Translations under genes and position numbers: made by a program
In this document: positions 32,802-41,155 of the stretch, one piece after another
How the letters are laid out: every line of letters starts with the position of its first letter
Position numbering within the stretch: position 1 is the stretch's first letter
Assembly: GCA_030749435.1 (NCBI GenBank)
Contig: JASMKH010000019.1
Location: 1-41,408, forward strand
Source: Phycisphaerales bacterium
GTDB lineage: Bacteria > Planctomycetota > Phycisphaerae > Phycisphaerales > SM1A02
Length of the DNA stretch: 41,408 nt
Reading direction: 5' to 3'
Notes under the pieces: model-generated
The model's input: the letters and a program-made list of their open reading frames with translations, nothing else
What the model was told of the DNA's origin: nothing
The model's database searches: none

Positions 32802-33734
32802 TCAGTCCTCGGGGGCGTCCTGGTGGACACGGCGGCGGAACTCGTCGTTGAGCCGGGCCGTTTCAGGGCCGACCCTCCCGGTTCCGATGACCGTCTCGCC
32901 GACGCGGCTCACGCCGATGATCTCAGCTGCGGTGCCCGTCAGGAACATCTCGTCGGCTGCCAGCACTTCATCGAGCGCTACGCGCCGCTGCTCGACCTCG
33001 TACCCGAGCGCCGGGGCGACTTCGTCGATGACGAATTGCCTGGTGACTCCGTGGAGGATTCCGGCATCGGTATGGGGCGTGGTGATCCGACCGTCCTTGA
33101 TCAGGAAGATGTTGTCACCCGTGCACTCTGCGACTTCGCCATCACAGTTGATCATCAGGGCTTCGAGGACGCCTTCGCGGATGGCCTCGACCTTCGCAAG
33201 GATGTTGTTGAGGTAGTTGAGGCTCTTGATGCGTGGGTCGAGGCATGCAATTGGAATGCGTGGTCGACTGGCCACGATGATCGGCATGCCTTCGACATAC
33301 ATCGACTCGGGATACAGACTGATTGTTGCGGCGATGATGAATGCTTGCGGCGTGCCACAGGTGAACGGATTCAGTCCCAGCGTGCCAACACCTCGGGTAT
33401 AGACAAGTCGGATGTAACCGTCGGTGATATCGTTGGCTGCGACCGTTTCACGAACGGCCCGTTCGATTTCATCCAGAGAGTAGGGGGGGTCCAGATGCAG
33501 CAGGGCCGCCGACTGGTGCATCCGCTTCAGGTGCGTCCTGAGCTTGAAGATCCGTCCGTCGTAGACGCGAATCCCCTCGAAGCAGCCGTCACCATAGAGC
33601 AGTCCATGGTCAAGGATGCTGACAGACGCCTCCTCGATAGGCATGAGTTCGCCGTTGAGCCACACTTGTCCGGTGATGGGAAGCGACTCGCTGGTGAGGG
33701 GGCCTGCGCCTGAGAGCATCGACTGATCGGACAT
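32802..33734 (-). CDS. ilvE: Branched-chain amino acid aminotransferase (class IV)
   Basis: 310 aa fold type IV aminotransferase. Landmarks are WLNGELMPIEEASVSILDHGLLYGDGCFEGIRVYDG, the PLP lysine K170 in DPRIKSLNYLNNILAKVEA, EALMINCDGEVAECTGDNIFLI, and TPHTDAGILHGVTR. It makes leucine, isoleucine and valine from their 2-oxo acids with glutamate. The start is ATG 33734; GAGG elements precede it and TACCCT (33771-33766) may be the -10, giving a leader of about 25 nt. The frame runs further upstream into DNA antisense to mqnC, which is not coding. No other ilv genes are nearby. Confidence 0.94.
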   Translation of the reverse strand: MSDQSMLSGAGPLTSESLPITGQVWLNGELMPIEEASVSILDHGLLYGDGCFEGIRVYDGRIFKLRTHLKRMHQSAALLHLDPPYSLDEIERAVRETVAANDITDGYIRLVYTRGVGTLGLNPFTCGTPQAFIIAATISLYPESMYVEGMPIIVASRPRIPIACLDPRIKSLNYLNNILAKVEAIREGVLEALMINCDGEVAECTGDNIFLIKDGRITTPHTDAGILHGVTRQFVIDEVAPALGYEVEQRRVALDEVLAADEMFLTGTAAEIIGVSRVGETVIGTGRVGPETARLNDEFRRRVHQDAPED

Positions 33735-33797
33735 GAACCTCTGCACTCCTCTTGATGGAATCCACAGGGTAGCACGCACCGTCGCTTCGCGGCGAAA

Positions 33798-33821
33798 CTC
33801 AAAAAACCCTTCTATTTTGAG
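33798..33821. other. AT-rich hairpin between divergent ilvE and mqnC
   Basis: CTCAAAA (33798-33804), a 10-nt loop and TTTTGAG (33815-33821): a perfect 7-bp inverted repeat and the most AT-rich spot in this part of the window. It lies in the 138-base divergent promoter region, upstream of both candidate -10 boxes, so it could be an operator or an UP-like element. Confidence 0.4.
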
Positions 33822-33857
33822 GACTCTGAAGGTGCAGGTCCGCTTCGAGTTGTCCTC

Positions 33858-33863
33858 TATCAT
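33858..33863 (+). promoter_or_regulatory. Candidate -10 (TATCAT) of leaderless mqnC
   Basis: TATCAT (5 of 6 to consensus) lies 9 nt before ATG 33873. No Shine-Dalgarno and no -35 are visible. Expected transcript start is within a few bases of the start codon. Confidence 0.5.
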
Positions 33864-33872
33864 GGGCGATCG

Positions 33873-35243
33873 ATGACCATTGCACACCGCCCCGATGTCG
33901 ATCCTTGCGATCCATCCGTACTCGCCGACGTCGCCGCTGGTGATCTGCGGCTGACGGCAGCGCAGTGCCTGCGCCTGTACGAGGAAATGCCACTTGTCGA
34001 ACTCGGGCGATGGGCGGATGCGCGTGCTCGCCACCTGCACGGCGAACACATTCGCACGTATGTGATTGACCGCAACATCAACTACACGAATGTCTGCACC
34101 GCCAAGTGCACCTTCTGCGCGTTCCGCCGCGATCTGGGCGCCGAGGACGCCTACACGCTCAGCGTCGGAGAAATCTGCGAGAAGATCCGGGCGCTCGAAG
34201 CGATTGGCGGCACGCAGATTCTGATGCAGGGCGGCATGAACCCGGAACTGCCACTGGCCTGGTACGAGAATCTTCTCGAGGAGATCAAGTCCTCGCACCC
34301 GCGTGTGCACGTCCACGCATTCAGTCCGCCCGAAGTTGTCGAGTTCGTCAACTTCTTCGATCCGCCAGGAAGCGATTTTCGCGCCAAGGTCCGGTGGGTG
34401 CTCTCGCGGCTGCAGGCGGCGGGGCTGGAGTCAATCCCTGGCGGTGGCGGCGAGATCTTTGCGCCTGCCGTGCGGCAGAAGATCGGGATGGGCAAGTGCG
34501 ACGCTGAGGTCTGGCTCTCGGTCATGCATGTGGCGCACGAACTCGGCATGAATACGTCCGCGACGATGATGTTCGGCCACATTGAGGGAGTCGCTGATCG
34601 GATTCACCACATGGATCTCGTTCGTCAGTGGCAGGATCGCTCGCTCGCCGACTTCGGAGACGACGGCGGCGGTCGGTACATGGCCTTCATCTCCTGGCCC
34701 TTTCAGCGGGAGAACACGCCGCTGGGCCGCGTGCCGGAGTGGAACCGGGACACGGATGGCCCGTTCCCCGGGGACGTCGTTGCGACGCTTGACGGGACCG
34801 GGTGCAAAACCGAGCACGCCGCGTTCGGACGCCGCGTTCGGCTCGCCGGGGCGAGCGCGTACCTTCGCACACAGGCGATCAGTCGACTCATGCTCGACAA
34901 CATCTATTCCATCGGGGCCTCATGGGTCACGATGGGGCCGCACGTCGGGCAAGTCGCACTCTCCTTCGGCGCCAACGACATGGGGTCAGTCATGATGGAG
35001 GAGAATGTCGTAAGCGCCGCTGGCACGACCTACTGCCTCAGCGAGCCGGTGCTGTGTCACCTCATTCGAGACGCAGGTTTCACGCCCGCGCAGCGTGACA
35101 ACGGATACGACCTGCTTGCCGTCCACGACACCGACGGGTCCCGTGACTTGCAAGTGGACGATTGGTCCGAACTCCGCCGCAATCGCCTGCACATTCAGTC
35201 AACCGAGGCCGGGGAGACGGTCAGCCTCAGCGTGGACGCGTAG
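33873..35243 (+). CDS. mqnC: Cyclic dehypoxanthinyl futalosine synthase (radical SAM)
   Basis: 456 aa. It cyclises dehypoxanthine futalosine in the futalosine route to menaquinone. The radical SAM motif is C75, C79, C82 in YVIDRNINYTNVCTAKCTFC; the DRNINYTNVC lead-in separates MqnC from MqnE. Other landmarks are GGTQILMQGGMNPELPLAWYE, HVHAFSPPEVVEF, GLESIPGGGGEI, RQKIGMGKCDAEVWL, ATMMFGHIE and FISWPFQRENTPLG. It is longer than most MqnC (about 370-390 aa), with extra segments near LSRLQ..., ADFGDDGGG and the C-terminal end. No other mqn genes are in the window. It starts 9 nt after a TATCAT hexamer. Confidence 0.92.
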   Translation: MTIAHRPDVDPCDPSVLADVAAGDLRLTAAQCLRLYEEMPLVELGRWADARARHLHGEHIRTYVIDRNINYTNVCTAKCTFCAFRRDLGAEDAYTLSVGEICEKIRALEAIGGTQILMQGGMNPELPLAWYENLLEEIKSSHPRVHVHAFSPPEVVEFVNFFDPPGSDFRAKVRWVLSRLQAAGLESIPGGGGEIFAPAVRQKIGMGKCDAEVWLSVMHVAHELGMNTSATMMFGHIEGVADRIHHMDLVRQWQDRSLADFGDDGGGRYMAFISWPFQRENTPLGRVPEWNRDTDGPFPGDVVATLDGTGCKTEHAAFGRRVRLAGASAYLRTQAISRLMLDNIYSIGASWVTMGPHVGQVALSFGANDMGSVMMEENVVSAAGTTYCLSEPVLCHLIRDAGFTPAQRDNGYDLLAVHDTDGSRDLQVDDWSELRRNRLHIQSTEAGETVSLSVDA

Positions 35244-35245
35244 CC

Positions 35246-35857
35246 TCAGGTATCGCAGGCGGCCTCGATCTCGGCTGCAAGGTTGCGGCAGCACTCGACA
35301 TCGTCGGCGGCTTCGCCTGCAAGCCGCGCTCGTTCGTTTTCGTCATCGAGGCTGGGCAGGTTGATGCGGACATTCCACGCCGCTGCGGCGCACGCGGCGT
35401 GGAGCAGTATGGCTGCGACCGCGAGGTCGCTGGCGAGCATCGGATTGGTTCGATCGGGAAGCGTGGCGAGCAGTTCACACGCCGAGCGGCACATGCGGCA
35501 TGTCGCCAGTGGCGGGGCGATCGCCGCGAGGACAGCGCCGTGCCATTCGGCGATGCGGTGCGGGTCATCTTCTGGCAGTTTCCACAGCGCCGAGAGCACC
35601 TGAAAGGCAGCTGCGTCGGAGGCTGCGAGTTCGACCGCCTCATCCCGCCATGCCTCCAACTCGGCCGCCGCTTCGGCATTCGACGCCTCGAAGTCGGCCA
35701 GGTCCTTCCGGCCGATCGAATATGCAAGCACCATCCGCGCGGTCGCAAGACCGATGGCCGCGGTCATTCCTGCCGCCGCCCCGCCTCCGGGCACCGGACA
35801 CCGATCTGCCAACTGGTGCAGGAGCGACTCAACCGAGAGTGACTGCATGCCTTCCAT
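35246..35857 (-). CDS. Cyclodeaminase/cyclohydrolase (FTCD_C) family protein
   Basis: 203 aa, all-helical. The hallmark CPVPGGGAAAGMTAAIGLATARMVLAYSIG matches the folate-binding start of the formiminotransferase-cyclodeaminase C-terminal domain and of bacterial FchA. ASDAAAFQVLSALWKLP and the later ASDLAVAAILLHAACAAAAWNVRINLPSL are also typical. It probably converts formimino- or methenyl-tetrahydrofolate, yet no other folate gene is adjacent. ATG 35857 shares one base with the pheT stop (TGATG); ATG 35848 is possible. It would be co-expressed with pheT. Confidence 0.87.
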   Translation of the reverse strand: MEGMQSLSVESLLHQLADRCPVPGGGAAAGMTAAIGLATARMVLAYSIGRKDLADFEASNAEAAAELEAWRDEAVELAASDAAAFQVLSALWKLPEDDPHRIAEWHGAVLAAIAPPLATCRMCRSACELLATLPDRTNPMLASDLAVAAILLHAACAAAAWNVRINLPSLDDENERARLAGEAADDVECCRNLAAEIEAACDT

Positions 35858-37878
35858 CAGGAGCGGATCTCGGCACCGACCTGAGACTGCAACGAGTCAA
35901 TGAGTGTGGCGATCGGGCCCTCGACCTCGTCTCGGGTCATGGTGCGATCCGCCGCCCGGAAGCACAGCCGCATGGTCACGGACTTGTGCCCGGCATCGAT
36001 TCCCTTGCCTCGGTAGGTCGTGACGTGCTCCGTCGACTGGTGCAGCGGCATGGCGAGCGCGGTGACGATCTTCATGAGGTCCGCCCACGTAACGTCCTCG
36101 GCAACGATGACCGACAGGTCCCGCTCGATTGCGGGATGATCCGGCAGTCGCGTCACCTGATGCTCGGGTCGCTCTCGGTCCATGAGGTCGCCGAGCTGCA
36201 GAATCGCTGCCGTTGACGGCTGGTCAACGCCGAACTTCTTGCCCAGCGCAGCATCAAGCGAGCCGAGGTAGCCCACCGGCGTGCCGTCGAGGGACACCCG
36301 CCCTGCTGGGCGGAGCCACGGCAGATCACCGCACGGTTCGACCGACACGTTCGAAACCCCAAGGGCACCCGCGACGTGATCGATGACCCCGCGAAGCGGA
36401 CGAATGCCGCTCGCCGCGTCCTCCACGTCCATGAGGAGTCCGAGTTCCAGCGTCTCGCGGTGTGTTCCCGAAGCGTCGGCGTGAAACACGCTTCCAAGTT
36501 CGAAGAGTCGAAGCGAATGGACCCCTCGATCTGCATTCCGTGCCCGCACGCGGAGCAGACTCGGAATCACCGAGGGCCGCAGCATCGGCTCGCCAGCTGC
36601 CCGCGCTTCGATGACCCGCCGCGCCGTGCCGCCTTGGGGGACGAATGCCGTGGCGTCGCCTTCAGCGATGAGCGAGTGGGTGACAGACTCGACGAAGCTG
36701 TCCGCAACCAGTGCGCGACTCACGGCCTCGCGGGCATGGTGGTCGGCCGGATCGCATGCCGGCTCGATGGTGAAGCATCGCTCAACGGGGACATCGGCGA
36801 ACCCGTGCATGCGCATGACCTCTTCGATCAGGTCGATCTCGCGGTGAATGTCGCCACGGTGCCACGGCACCGTTGCAGTGACAACGCCGTCGTTGAGGAT
36901 CGGCTCGAATCCGAGACCTTCCAGCATCGCCACTTGGGTCTCGTCGTCAACGGGAAGCCCCAGCGTGCTGCGGCACCGGGCCGTTCGCATTGTCACCTGC
37001 TGGCGAACGGGCATCGGTAATCCACCGACCAGCACTCCCGGAGCCATGGTTCCACCAGCGGTTTCAAGAATGAGGCCACACAGCCGTTCTGCGGCTGCGT
37101 CGACCTGTCCGGGCGACACGCCACGCTCGAATCGGAACGAAGAGTCGCTTGAGATGTTGTGAAGCCTGCTTGTGTGCCGGACCATGACCGGATCGAAGGT
37201 TGCTGCTTCGACCAGGATGTTTTTCGTTGACTCGGTGACCGCAGAGTGTGCGCCGCCCTTGACGCCCGCCAGCGCGACCGGCTTCTCGGCGTCGGCGATG
37301 ACCAGTTCGGTGCCGTTGAGTTTGATCTCATCAGCGCCTTCGCCGATTGGCAGGAACTTCTCGCCCTTTCGAGCCATGCGAATGATGATTGTTCCACCAG
37401 CGAGCGTGTCGAGGTCGAAGACGTGGGTTGGCTGCCCGAGTTCGAAGAGTACGAAGTTGGTTGCGTCCACGACGTTTGAGCGGGGGATGTCGCCCCGAGC
37501 GGTGAGTCGTGCGGCGATTCGCTCGTTTGACGGAGCGACCGTGATGCCGGTGATGACCCGCCCGGTGTAGTGCGGGCACGACTCGGGTGCTTCATTGACG
37601 ACCCTCGCCAGTGTGTCCGCGGCCGGCCCCGACCTCGGTGGGCTCGCCTTGGGAGTCAGCAACGCCCGATCGGTGAGGGCGGCGATCTCTCTGGCGAGTC
37701 CGACGTGGCAGGTGCAGTCACCTCGATTCGACGTCATTTCGAAGTCCTGGCGTGAGTCACCATTCACCGCTTCGCGGCCCTCCAGCGGGAACCCCGCGTG
37801 GGTGAGCAGCTTCGCCTGCTCGTCGGCGTCGGCAGGGCGATCGAGGTAGTCGTTGATCCAGGCGACCGAGGTGTCCAT
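35857..37878 (-). CDS. pheT: Phenylalanyl-tRNA synthetase beta subunit lacking the tRNA-binding (EMAP) domain
   Basis: 673 aa against ~795 in Escherichia coli. B1 starts normally (VAWINDYLDRP...HAGFPLEGREAV) and then passes directly to FEMTSNRGDCTCHVGLAREIAALTD. The ~110-residue OB-fold EMAP/tRNA-binding domain normally lying between them is gone. B3/B4 (RSNVVDATNFVLFELGQPTHVFDLD), B5 (WHRGDIHREIDLIEEVMRMHGF), the catalytic-like B6/B7 and the C-terminal ferredoxin-fold anticodon-binding domain (LPDHPAIERDLSVIV) are present. PheS is not nearby. The start is ATG 37878, 7 nt after TACGCT, with no Shine-Dalgarno. Confidence 0.94.
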   Translation of the reverse strand: MDTSVAWINDYLDRPADADEQAKLLTHAGFPLEGREAVNGDSRQDFEMTSNRGDCTCHVGLAREIAALTDRALLTPKASPPRSGPAADTLARVVNEAPESCPHYTGRVITGITVAPSNERIAARLTARGDIPRSNVVDATNFVLFELGQPTHVFDLDTLAGGTIIIRMARKGEKFLPIGEGADEIKLNGTELVIADAEKPVALAGVKGGAHSAVTESTKNILVEAATFDPVMVRHTSRLHNISSDSSFRFERGVSPGQVDAAAERLCGLILETAGGTMAPGVLVGGLPMPVRQQVTMRTARCRSTLGLPVDDETQVAMLEGLGFEPILNDGVVTATVPWHRGDIHREIDLIEEVMRMHGFADVPVERCFTIEPACDPADHHAREAVSRALVADSFVESVTHSLIAEGDATAFVPQGGTARRVIEARAAGEPMLRPSVIPSLLRVRARNADRGVHSLRLFELGSVFHADASGTHRETLELGLLMDVEDAASGIRPLRGVIDHVAGALGVSNVSVEPCGDLPWLRPAGRVSLDGTPVGYLGSLDAALGKKFGVDQPSTAAILQLGDLMDRERPEHQVTRLPDHPAIERDLSVIVAEDVTWADLMKIVTALAMPLHQSTEHVTTYRGKGIDAGHKSVTMRLCFRAADRTMTRDEVEGPIATLIDSLQSQVGAEIRS

Positions 37879-37885
37879 GATCGGT

Positions 37886-37891
37886 AGCGTA
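37886..37891 (-). promoter_or_regulatory. Candidate -10 (TACGCT) of leaderless pheT
   Basis: GGATACGCT on the minus strand, then 7 nt (ACCGATC), then ATG 37878. Divergent from the element at 37940. Confidence 0.45.
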
Positions 37892-37939
37892 TCCGCACTG
37901 CTCGCCGGGCATGTGCCCACTCATCGTTCGGGCAGCCCG

Positions 37940-37945
37940 TACCAT
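37940..37945 (+). promoter_or_regulatory. Candidate -10 (TACCAT) of leaderless lipoprotein operon
   Basis: TACCAT, 6 nt (TGCGGC), then ATG 37952, with no Shine-Dalgarno. It would drive the three-gene envelope operon. Confidence 0.45.
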
Positions 37946-37951
37946 TGCGGC

Positions 37952-39235
37952 ATGCGCTGTTGGCACGTATCAACCCTCCTGGTGGCTTCACTCGCGGCCT
38001 GCACTTCGGCACCTCGCGTGTCGGACCCGTTCGGGGCGGTCCCCGATGACTTCTCGGTGGATCTGACCATCCTCTCTCGGCCGGAGGGGGATCGCGCGGA
38101 CCGTCGGACCAGTCGAATCATGCTCGAGCCGGACGGAACCCTTCGATACGAAGCGAGGCGAGGGATGGGCCCCAACACCGTTCCGCCCATGGTTCGCAGG
38201 CTCGACCGTGAACAGATGGCCCGGGTCTGGGACTCCGCCGCTCGTCTGGGTTTGACGGATCCCGAGAACGCCGATGTGCCTGCAGACCTTCGACGTGTTC
38301 GGCCGCCCGACAAGCGTGGGTGCATCTGGCTTCTGGCGTTGACGGGCGAGCACGATCACTGGAGCTTCATGCGGCGGGCTGACGGTGATGCGCAGCCGGA
38401 CGCGGCCATTGTGACGTTCGGGCGGGAGCTCGGTGCGTTGGCATGGGCGCCGGATCGCGAGCGGCTCGTGGCGACTGCCGAGCCTGTCCGGTGGAACTAT
38501 GGCGATGATCCGTATGCGGCGTACCGGGGTCATGCGTCCGCGCCCATTCACGTGGCGTCGGCACAGCCAGCGCCGGAGCCGGTGAAGCCACCTCCACCGC
38601 CGCCTGCGCCCGAGCCAGCGCCCGAGCCAGCGCCGGAGCCAGCGCCGGAGCCAGTGCCGGAGCCAGTGAAGCCACCGCCGCCTGCGCCCGAGCCAGCGCC
38701 GGAGCCAGTGAAGCCACCTCCGCCCGCGCCCGAGCCTGCGCCGGAGCCAGCCTTCGAGGCGGCGCCCGCCGCGGATCAGGCGGCGGACCCGCTTGCGGTA
38801 GCGACCACGTTGCAGTGGAAACCGACGTGGCCGCTCGACATTCGCCGCGTCCACGTTGTGTGGGGCCGAACGCACCCGGACCTTCCGTCGCTGGCACCCT
38901 GTCGGCGAGTCGGCACACACCTTCGCTTGAGCGGCAACCACGTTGTACCCATGCTCGGCTCCAAGCCTGGCCGCCTGACGATTGATGACATCAATGGTCG
39001 GGGCGGTGGATCGTTTGACTACGCCGCGATCAGTCGACTTGAATCTGCGATCATCGTTTGTATGGAGTCGACCGGGATGTTGGCCTCCCGAGTCAGCAGT
39101 TGGCTCGAGCCTCCGGTAAAGCAGCGGGGCGCCGCCGAATTGTGGCTGTTCGTCGAGGTTCCAATGCCCGATACCAAGGCTGCGACCGGTCTTCCGAAGT
39201 CGCTGCAGCCGATTCTTCCGGAGCAGGCCAAGTGA
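37952..39235 (+). CDS. Predicted lipoprotein with proline-rich spacer
   Basis: 427 aa. The signal peptide MRCWHVSTLLVASLAACTSAP ends in a LAAC lipobox. A first domain (about 25-200) contains RRTSRIMLEPDGTLRYEARRG and RRLDREQMARVWDSAARLGL. A Pro-Glu-Ala repeat region of about 65 residues follows, with three PEPVKPPPP-type blocks. A second domain (about 275-427) contains WPLDIRRVHVVWGRTHPDLP and FDYAAISRLESAIIVCMESTG. The repeat could span cell-wall material, as in TonB-like spacers. I do not recognise either folded domain. The next gene has a related first domain. Its stop overlaps the next start (GTGA). Confidence 0.75.
   Translation: MRCWHVSTLLVASLAACTSAPRVSDPFGAVPDDFSVDLTILSRPEGDRADRRTSRIMLEPDGTLRYEARRGMGPNTVPPMVRRLDREQMARVWDSAARLGLTDPENADVPADLRRVRPPDKRGCIWLLALTGEHDHWSFMRRADGDAQPDAAIVTFGRELGALAWAPDRERLVATAEPVRWNYGDDPYAAYRGHASAPIHVASAQPAPEPVKPPPPPPAPEPAPEPAPEPAPEPVPEPVKPPPPAPEPAPEPVKPPPPAPEPAPEPAFEAAPAADQAADPLAVATTLQWKPTWPLDIRRVHVVWGRTHPDLPSLAPCRRVGTHLRLSGNHVVPMLGSKPGRLTIDDINGRGGGSFDYAAISRLESAIIVCMESTGMLASRVSSWLEPPVKQRGAAELWLFVEVPMPDTKAATGLPKSLQPILPEQAK
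38565..38752 (+). repeat. Tandem coding repeat for Pro-Glu-Pro-Ala/Val spacer
   Basis: Degenerate 12-base units (GCGCCGGAGCCA and variants) encode PEPAPEPA, broken twice by PEPVKPPPP blocks. The longer PEPVKPPPPAPEPA unit recurs, suggesting duplication by slippage or unequal exchange. Confidence 0.85.
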
Positions 39236-39744
39236 AGTGGCGTGGTCTGCTGCTGCTGCTGCCTTCCGCCATTCTCTGTGGCTGCGGCGGCTCGAGGACA
39301 TCAGGCCCGGCGGTCTCGCCGGGGCTCGACATGTTTCGCGCTACAGCCGATGGGCGTCTGGTTCGGTACGAAGCGACACCGGAGGGCACACTGCGGTTTG
39401 CGGGAGGCCTCAATGCCCGTGATCGCGACTGGTCGTGGGAGGGGCGTCTGGACGCGGAGGCCGGGGCGAAACTCCAATCGATCATCGACAGGGCGGAGTG
39501 GATCGTCGAGCCGCCGAAGAGTACCGACGCAGATGGGGATTCCTGGGAAGTCAGCGTCAGGAGTCATGGTGCCTCGCGCTCATTCAGTGTGCATGGTGAT
39601 CCAAAGAGCGTTCGAGATGCGTGGGCTGTTTTGGAGCAGCAGGGGCGGCAGCGGCTTGATCGCGATCTCGAACTCTTGCCGAAGCCGGACATCGATCGGC
39701 TGGTCGAGCGCAGGCGTGCCGAGCAGCAGTCGGGCGCCGAATGA
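39232..39744 (+). CDS. Predicted lipoprotein related to the preceding gene product
   Basis: 170 aa, starting at GTG 39232 inside the upstream stop. The signal peptide LLLLLPSAILCGCGG ends in a lipobox-type LCGC. The mature part has RLVRYEATPEGTLRFAGG and WEGRLDAEAGAKLQSIIDRAEWI. It parallels the upstream protein's PDGTLRYEARRG and RRLDREQMARVWDSAARLGL: a GTLR[Y/F] strand, then R-L-D followed by an amphipathic helix. The two are probably distant tandem duplicates. A GGAGCAGG ribosome binding site lies just upstream. The function is unknown. Its stop overlaps the next start (ATGA). Confidence 0.7.
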   Translation: MKWRGLLLLLPSAILCGCGGSRTSGPAVSPGLDMFRATADGRLVRYEATPEGTLRFAGGLNARDRDWSWEGRLDAEAGAKLQSIIDRAEWIVEPPKSTDADGDSWEVSVRSHGASRSFSVHGDPKSVRDAWAVLEQQGRQRLDRDLELLPKPDIDRLVERRRAEQQSGAE

Positions 39745-40523
39745 GACGAGGCTTCACGATTGTCGGACTGCTGGTGGTCATCGTCATCATCCTCGTGCTG
39801 TATTCGTTGACATTTGAATCGCTCAAGGGCATTCAAACCGGAACTGCCGAAGACGGTTCCGCGGTCCCCGCATCCAAGGGACGGCTGACGGACATGTTTC
39901 AGTTGCAGCAGTTGGCACAGACGATGACCTTGTCTGGGCTCGGGGGCGGAGAACTCTTTCCAAGGCCGAGCGAGTTGACAGGTGATGTGGAAGATGACAT
40001 CACTGCGAGTGTTTACAGTCTGATGATTGCGCAGCGGCTGGTGTCGCCCGAGTCCCTCGTGTCGCCTCTGGACGAGGCCAACGTCGAGGCCGCTGACTAT
40101 CAGTGGGGGTCGTGGGGGCCGCGCGACGGTGCGGCGTGGGATGAGACCTTCGCGGCGGATCTGGATGACCTGACCAACGTGTCCTACGCCCATCTCGTGT
40201 TGTATGGAGATCGGGTGGCGCATTGGTCGAGCCGCAAGCTCGACTCAACGATGCCGATCTTCAGCAACCGCGGACCTCGCAACGGCGAGGCGTCGGAAGC
40301 GTCGTTGACCTGTCACCCCGAAACAGGTCGCTGGACCGGCTACACGGCATTCGGCGATGGCCATGTAGCGCTGCTGCAGGACATCAGCAATGCAAGGCGT
40401 CGGCCCCGATCCGGCGGCGTCGACGGGTTCTTCTCGATCGACGACGAAGATCGACATGCCGACGCGATCATCGGATTCACCTCGGGCATGGACGCCGAGG
40501 GGCCCACCCTTCAGTGGGACTGA
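39741..40523 (+). CDS. Prepilin-like protein with type II secretion/pilin N-terminus
   Basis: 260 aa. MRRGFTIVGLLVVIVIILVLYSLTF is a class III signal: short basic leader, GF cleavage site, then a hydrophobic helix. The conserved glutamate at mature position 5 is replaced by glycine (FTIVG). The C-terminal half has YAHLVLYGDRVAHWSSRKLD and CHPETGRWTGYTAFGDGHVALLQD, resembling the end of planctomycete pseudopilins (H...DG). It would be cleaved by a prepilin peptidase and sit in the membrane as a minor pseudopilin or stand-alone envelope protein. It is third in an operon with two lipoproteins, joined by a 4-base overlap. Confidence 0.82.
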   Translation: MRRGFTIVGLLVVIVIILVLYSLTFESLKGIQTGTAEDGSAVPASKGRLTDMFQLQQLAQTMTLSGLGGGELFPRPSELTGDVEDDITASVYSLMIAQRLVSPESLVSPLDEANVEAADYQWGSWGPRDGAAWDETFAADLDDLTNVSYAHLVLYGDRVAHWSSRKLDSTMPIFSNRGPRNGEASEASLTCHPETGRWTGYTAFGDGHVALLQDISNARRRPRSGGVDGFFSIDDEDRHADAIIGFTSGMDAEGPTLQWD

Positions 40524-40753
40524 TCTGGCGGGTGATGTGCCCGCAGGCTCCAGCCATCGAGTCAAGTAGCGCGGTCGTGACCCGCTTCGAGTACCCCAAA
40601 GAGACCCAAGATGGCGCGCGAGGTTCGTCGCGTTCGGGTGGGTTGCAGATGCTGGGGGTTATGTAGTTCGAAAGTCACACGTACGTCTTGGCGGAAGAGG
40701 CACATTGGTGGGTGTCCAGAGATTCAGAGACTTCACCGAGACTCCTCCGCGAA

Positions 40754-41155
40754 TCATGGACACGCTCCCCATGCTCCAAGAACCGCGAGGATGTCATCGG
40801 TGCCGACGAGCCCATCGTTGTTGATGTCGGCGTTGGGGTCATTGGTTCCCCATGCGTCGAGGAGGATCAAGAGGTCAACCACAGATACATCGCCGTCATT
40901 GCTGATGTCGGCTGGGCAGGGGATGGTCCACTCGGATTCCGTTGCGGCGAGGTAGCCGAGTCGAAGGTCGATGGCGCCGCTGGCGCAGCGGATGGTGGCG
41001 TAGGGCTCGCCGACTGTGGACTCGGCGGTGTAGGGGCCACCTTGGCTGCGGCCGCCGGCGACTGTTGTTTGCCAGACCTGTTGGTTGCCTGCAACCGCGA
41101 CACTAGCAATTGCAGATACGATCAGAGCTGGAATTGGCAATACTTTGGTGGTCAT
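40754..41155 (-). CDS. Small secreted protein with two dockerin-type repeats
   Basis: 133 aa. A Sec signal peptide (MTTKVLPIPALIVSAIASVAVA) precedes a short beta domain: VWQTTVAGGRSQGGPYTAESTVGEPYA, the W...GG...GGxYxxxxTxGxP pattern of many secreted planctomycete proteins. It ends in two calcium-loop repeats, DISNDGDVSVVDLLILLDAWG and DINNDGLVGTDDILAVLGAWG, each starting with an EF-hand-like DxNxDG, followed by CP. The repeats look like a type I dockerin but serve as a common C-terminal tail in this phylum, and no cohesin is seen. ATGA overlap with the upstream partial gene. Confidence 0.85.
   Translation of the reverse strand: MTTKVLPIPALIVSAIASVAVAGNQQVWQTTVAGGRSQGGPYTAESTVGEPYATIRCASGAIDLRLGYLAATESEWTIPCPADISNDGDVSVVDLLILLDAWGTNDPNADINNDGLVGTDDILAVLGAWGACP

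Noticed and set aside
38565-38752. Tandem repeat resembling a CRISPR array
   Set aside because: The units are 12-base codon repeats without spacers and lie inside an open reading frame encoding a Pro-rich linker.
40524-40753. Possible tRNA or small gene in the convergent gap near 40670 (TTCGAAA)
   Set aside because: No acceptor stem, anticodon arm or complete cloverleaf can be drawn, and no open frame there resembles a protein. I see nothing else in this 230-base gap.
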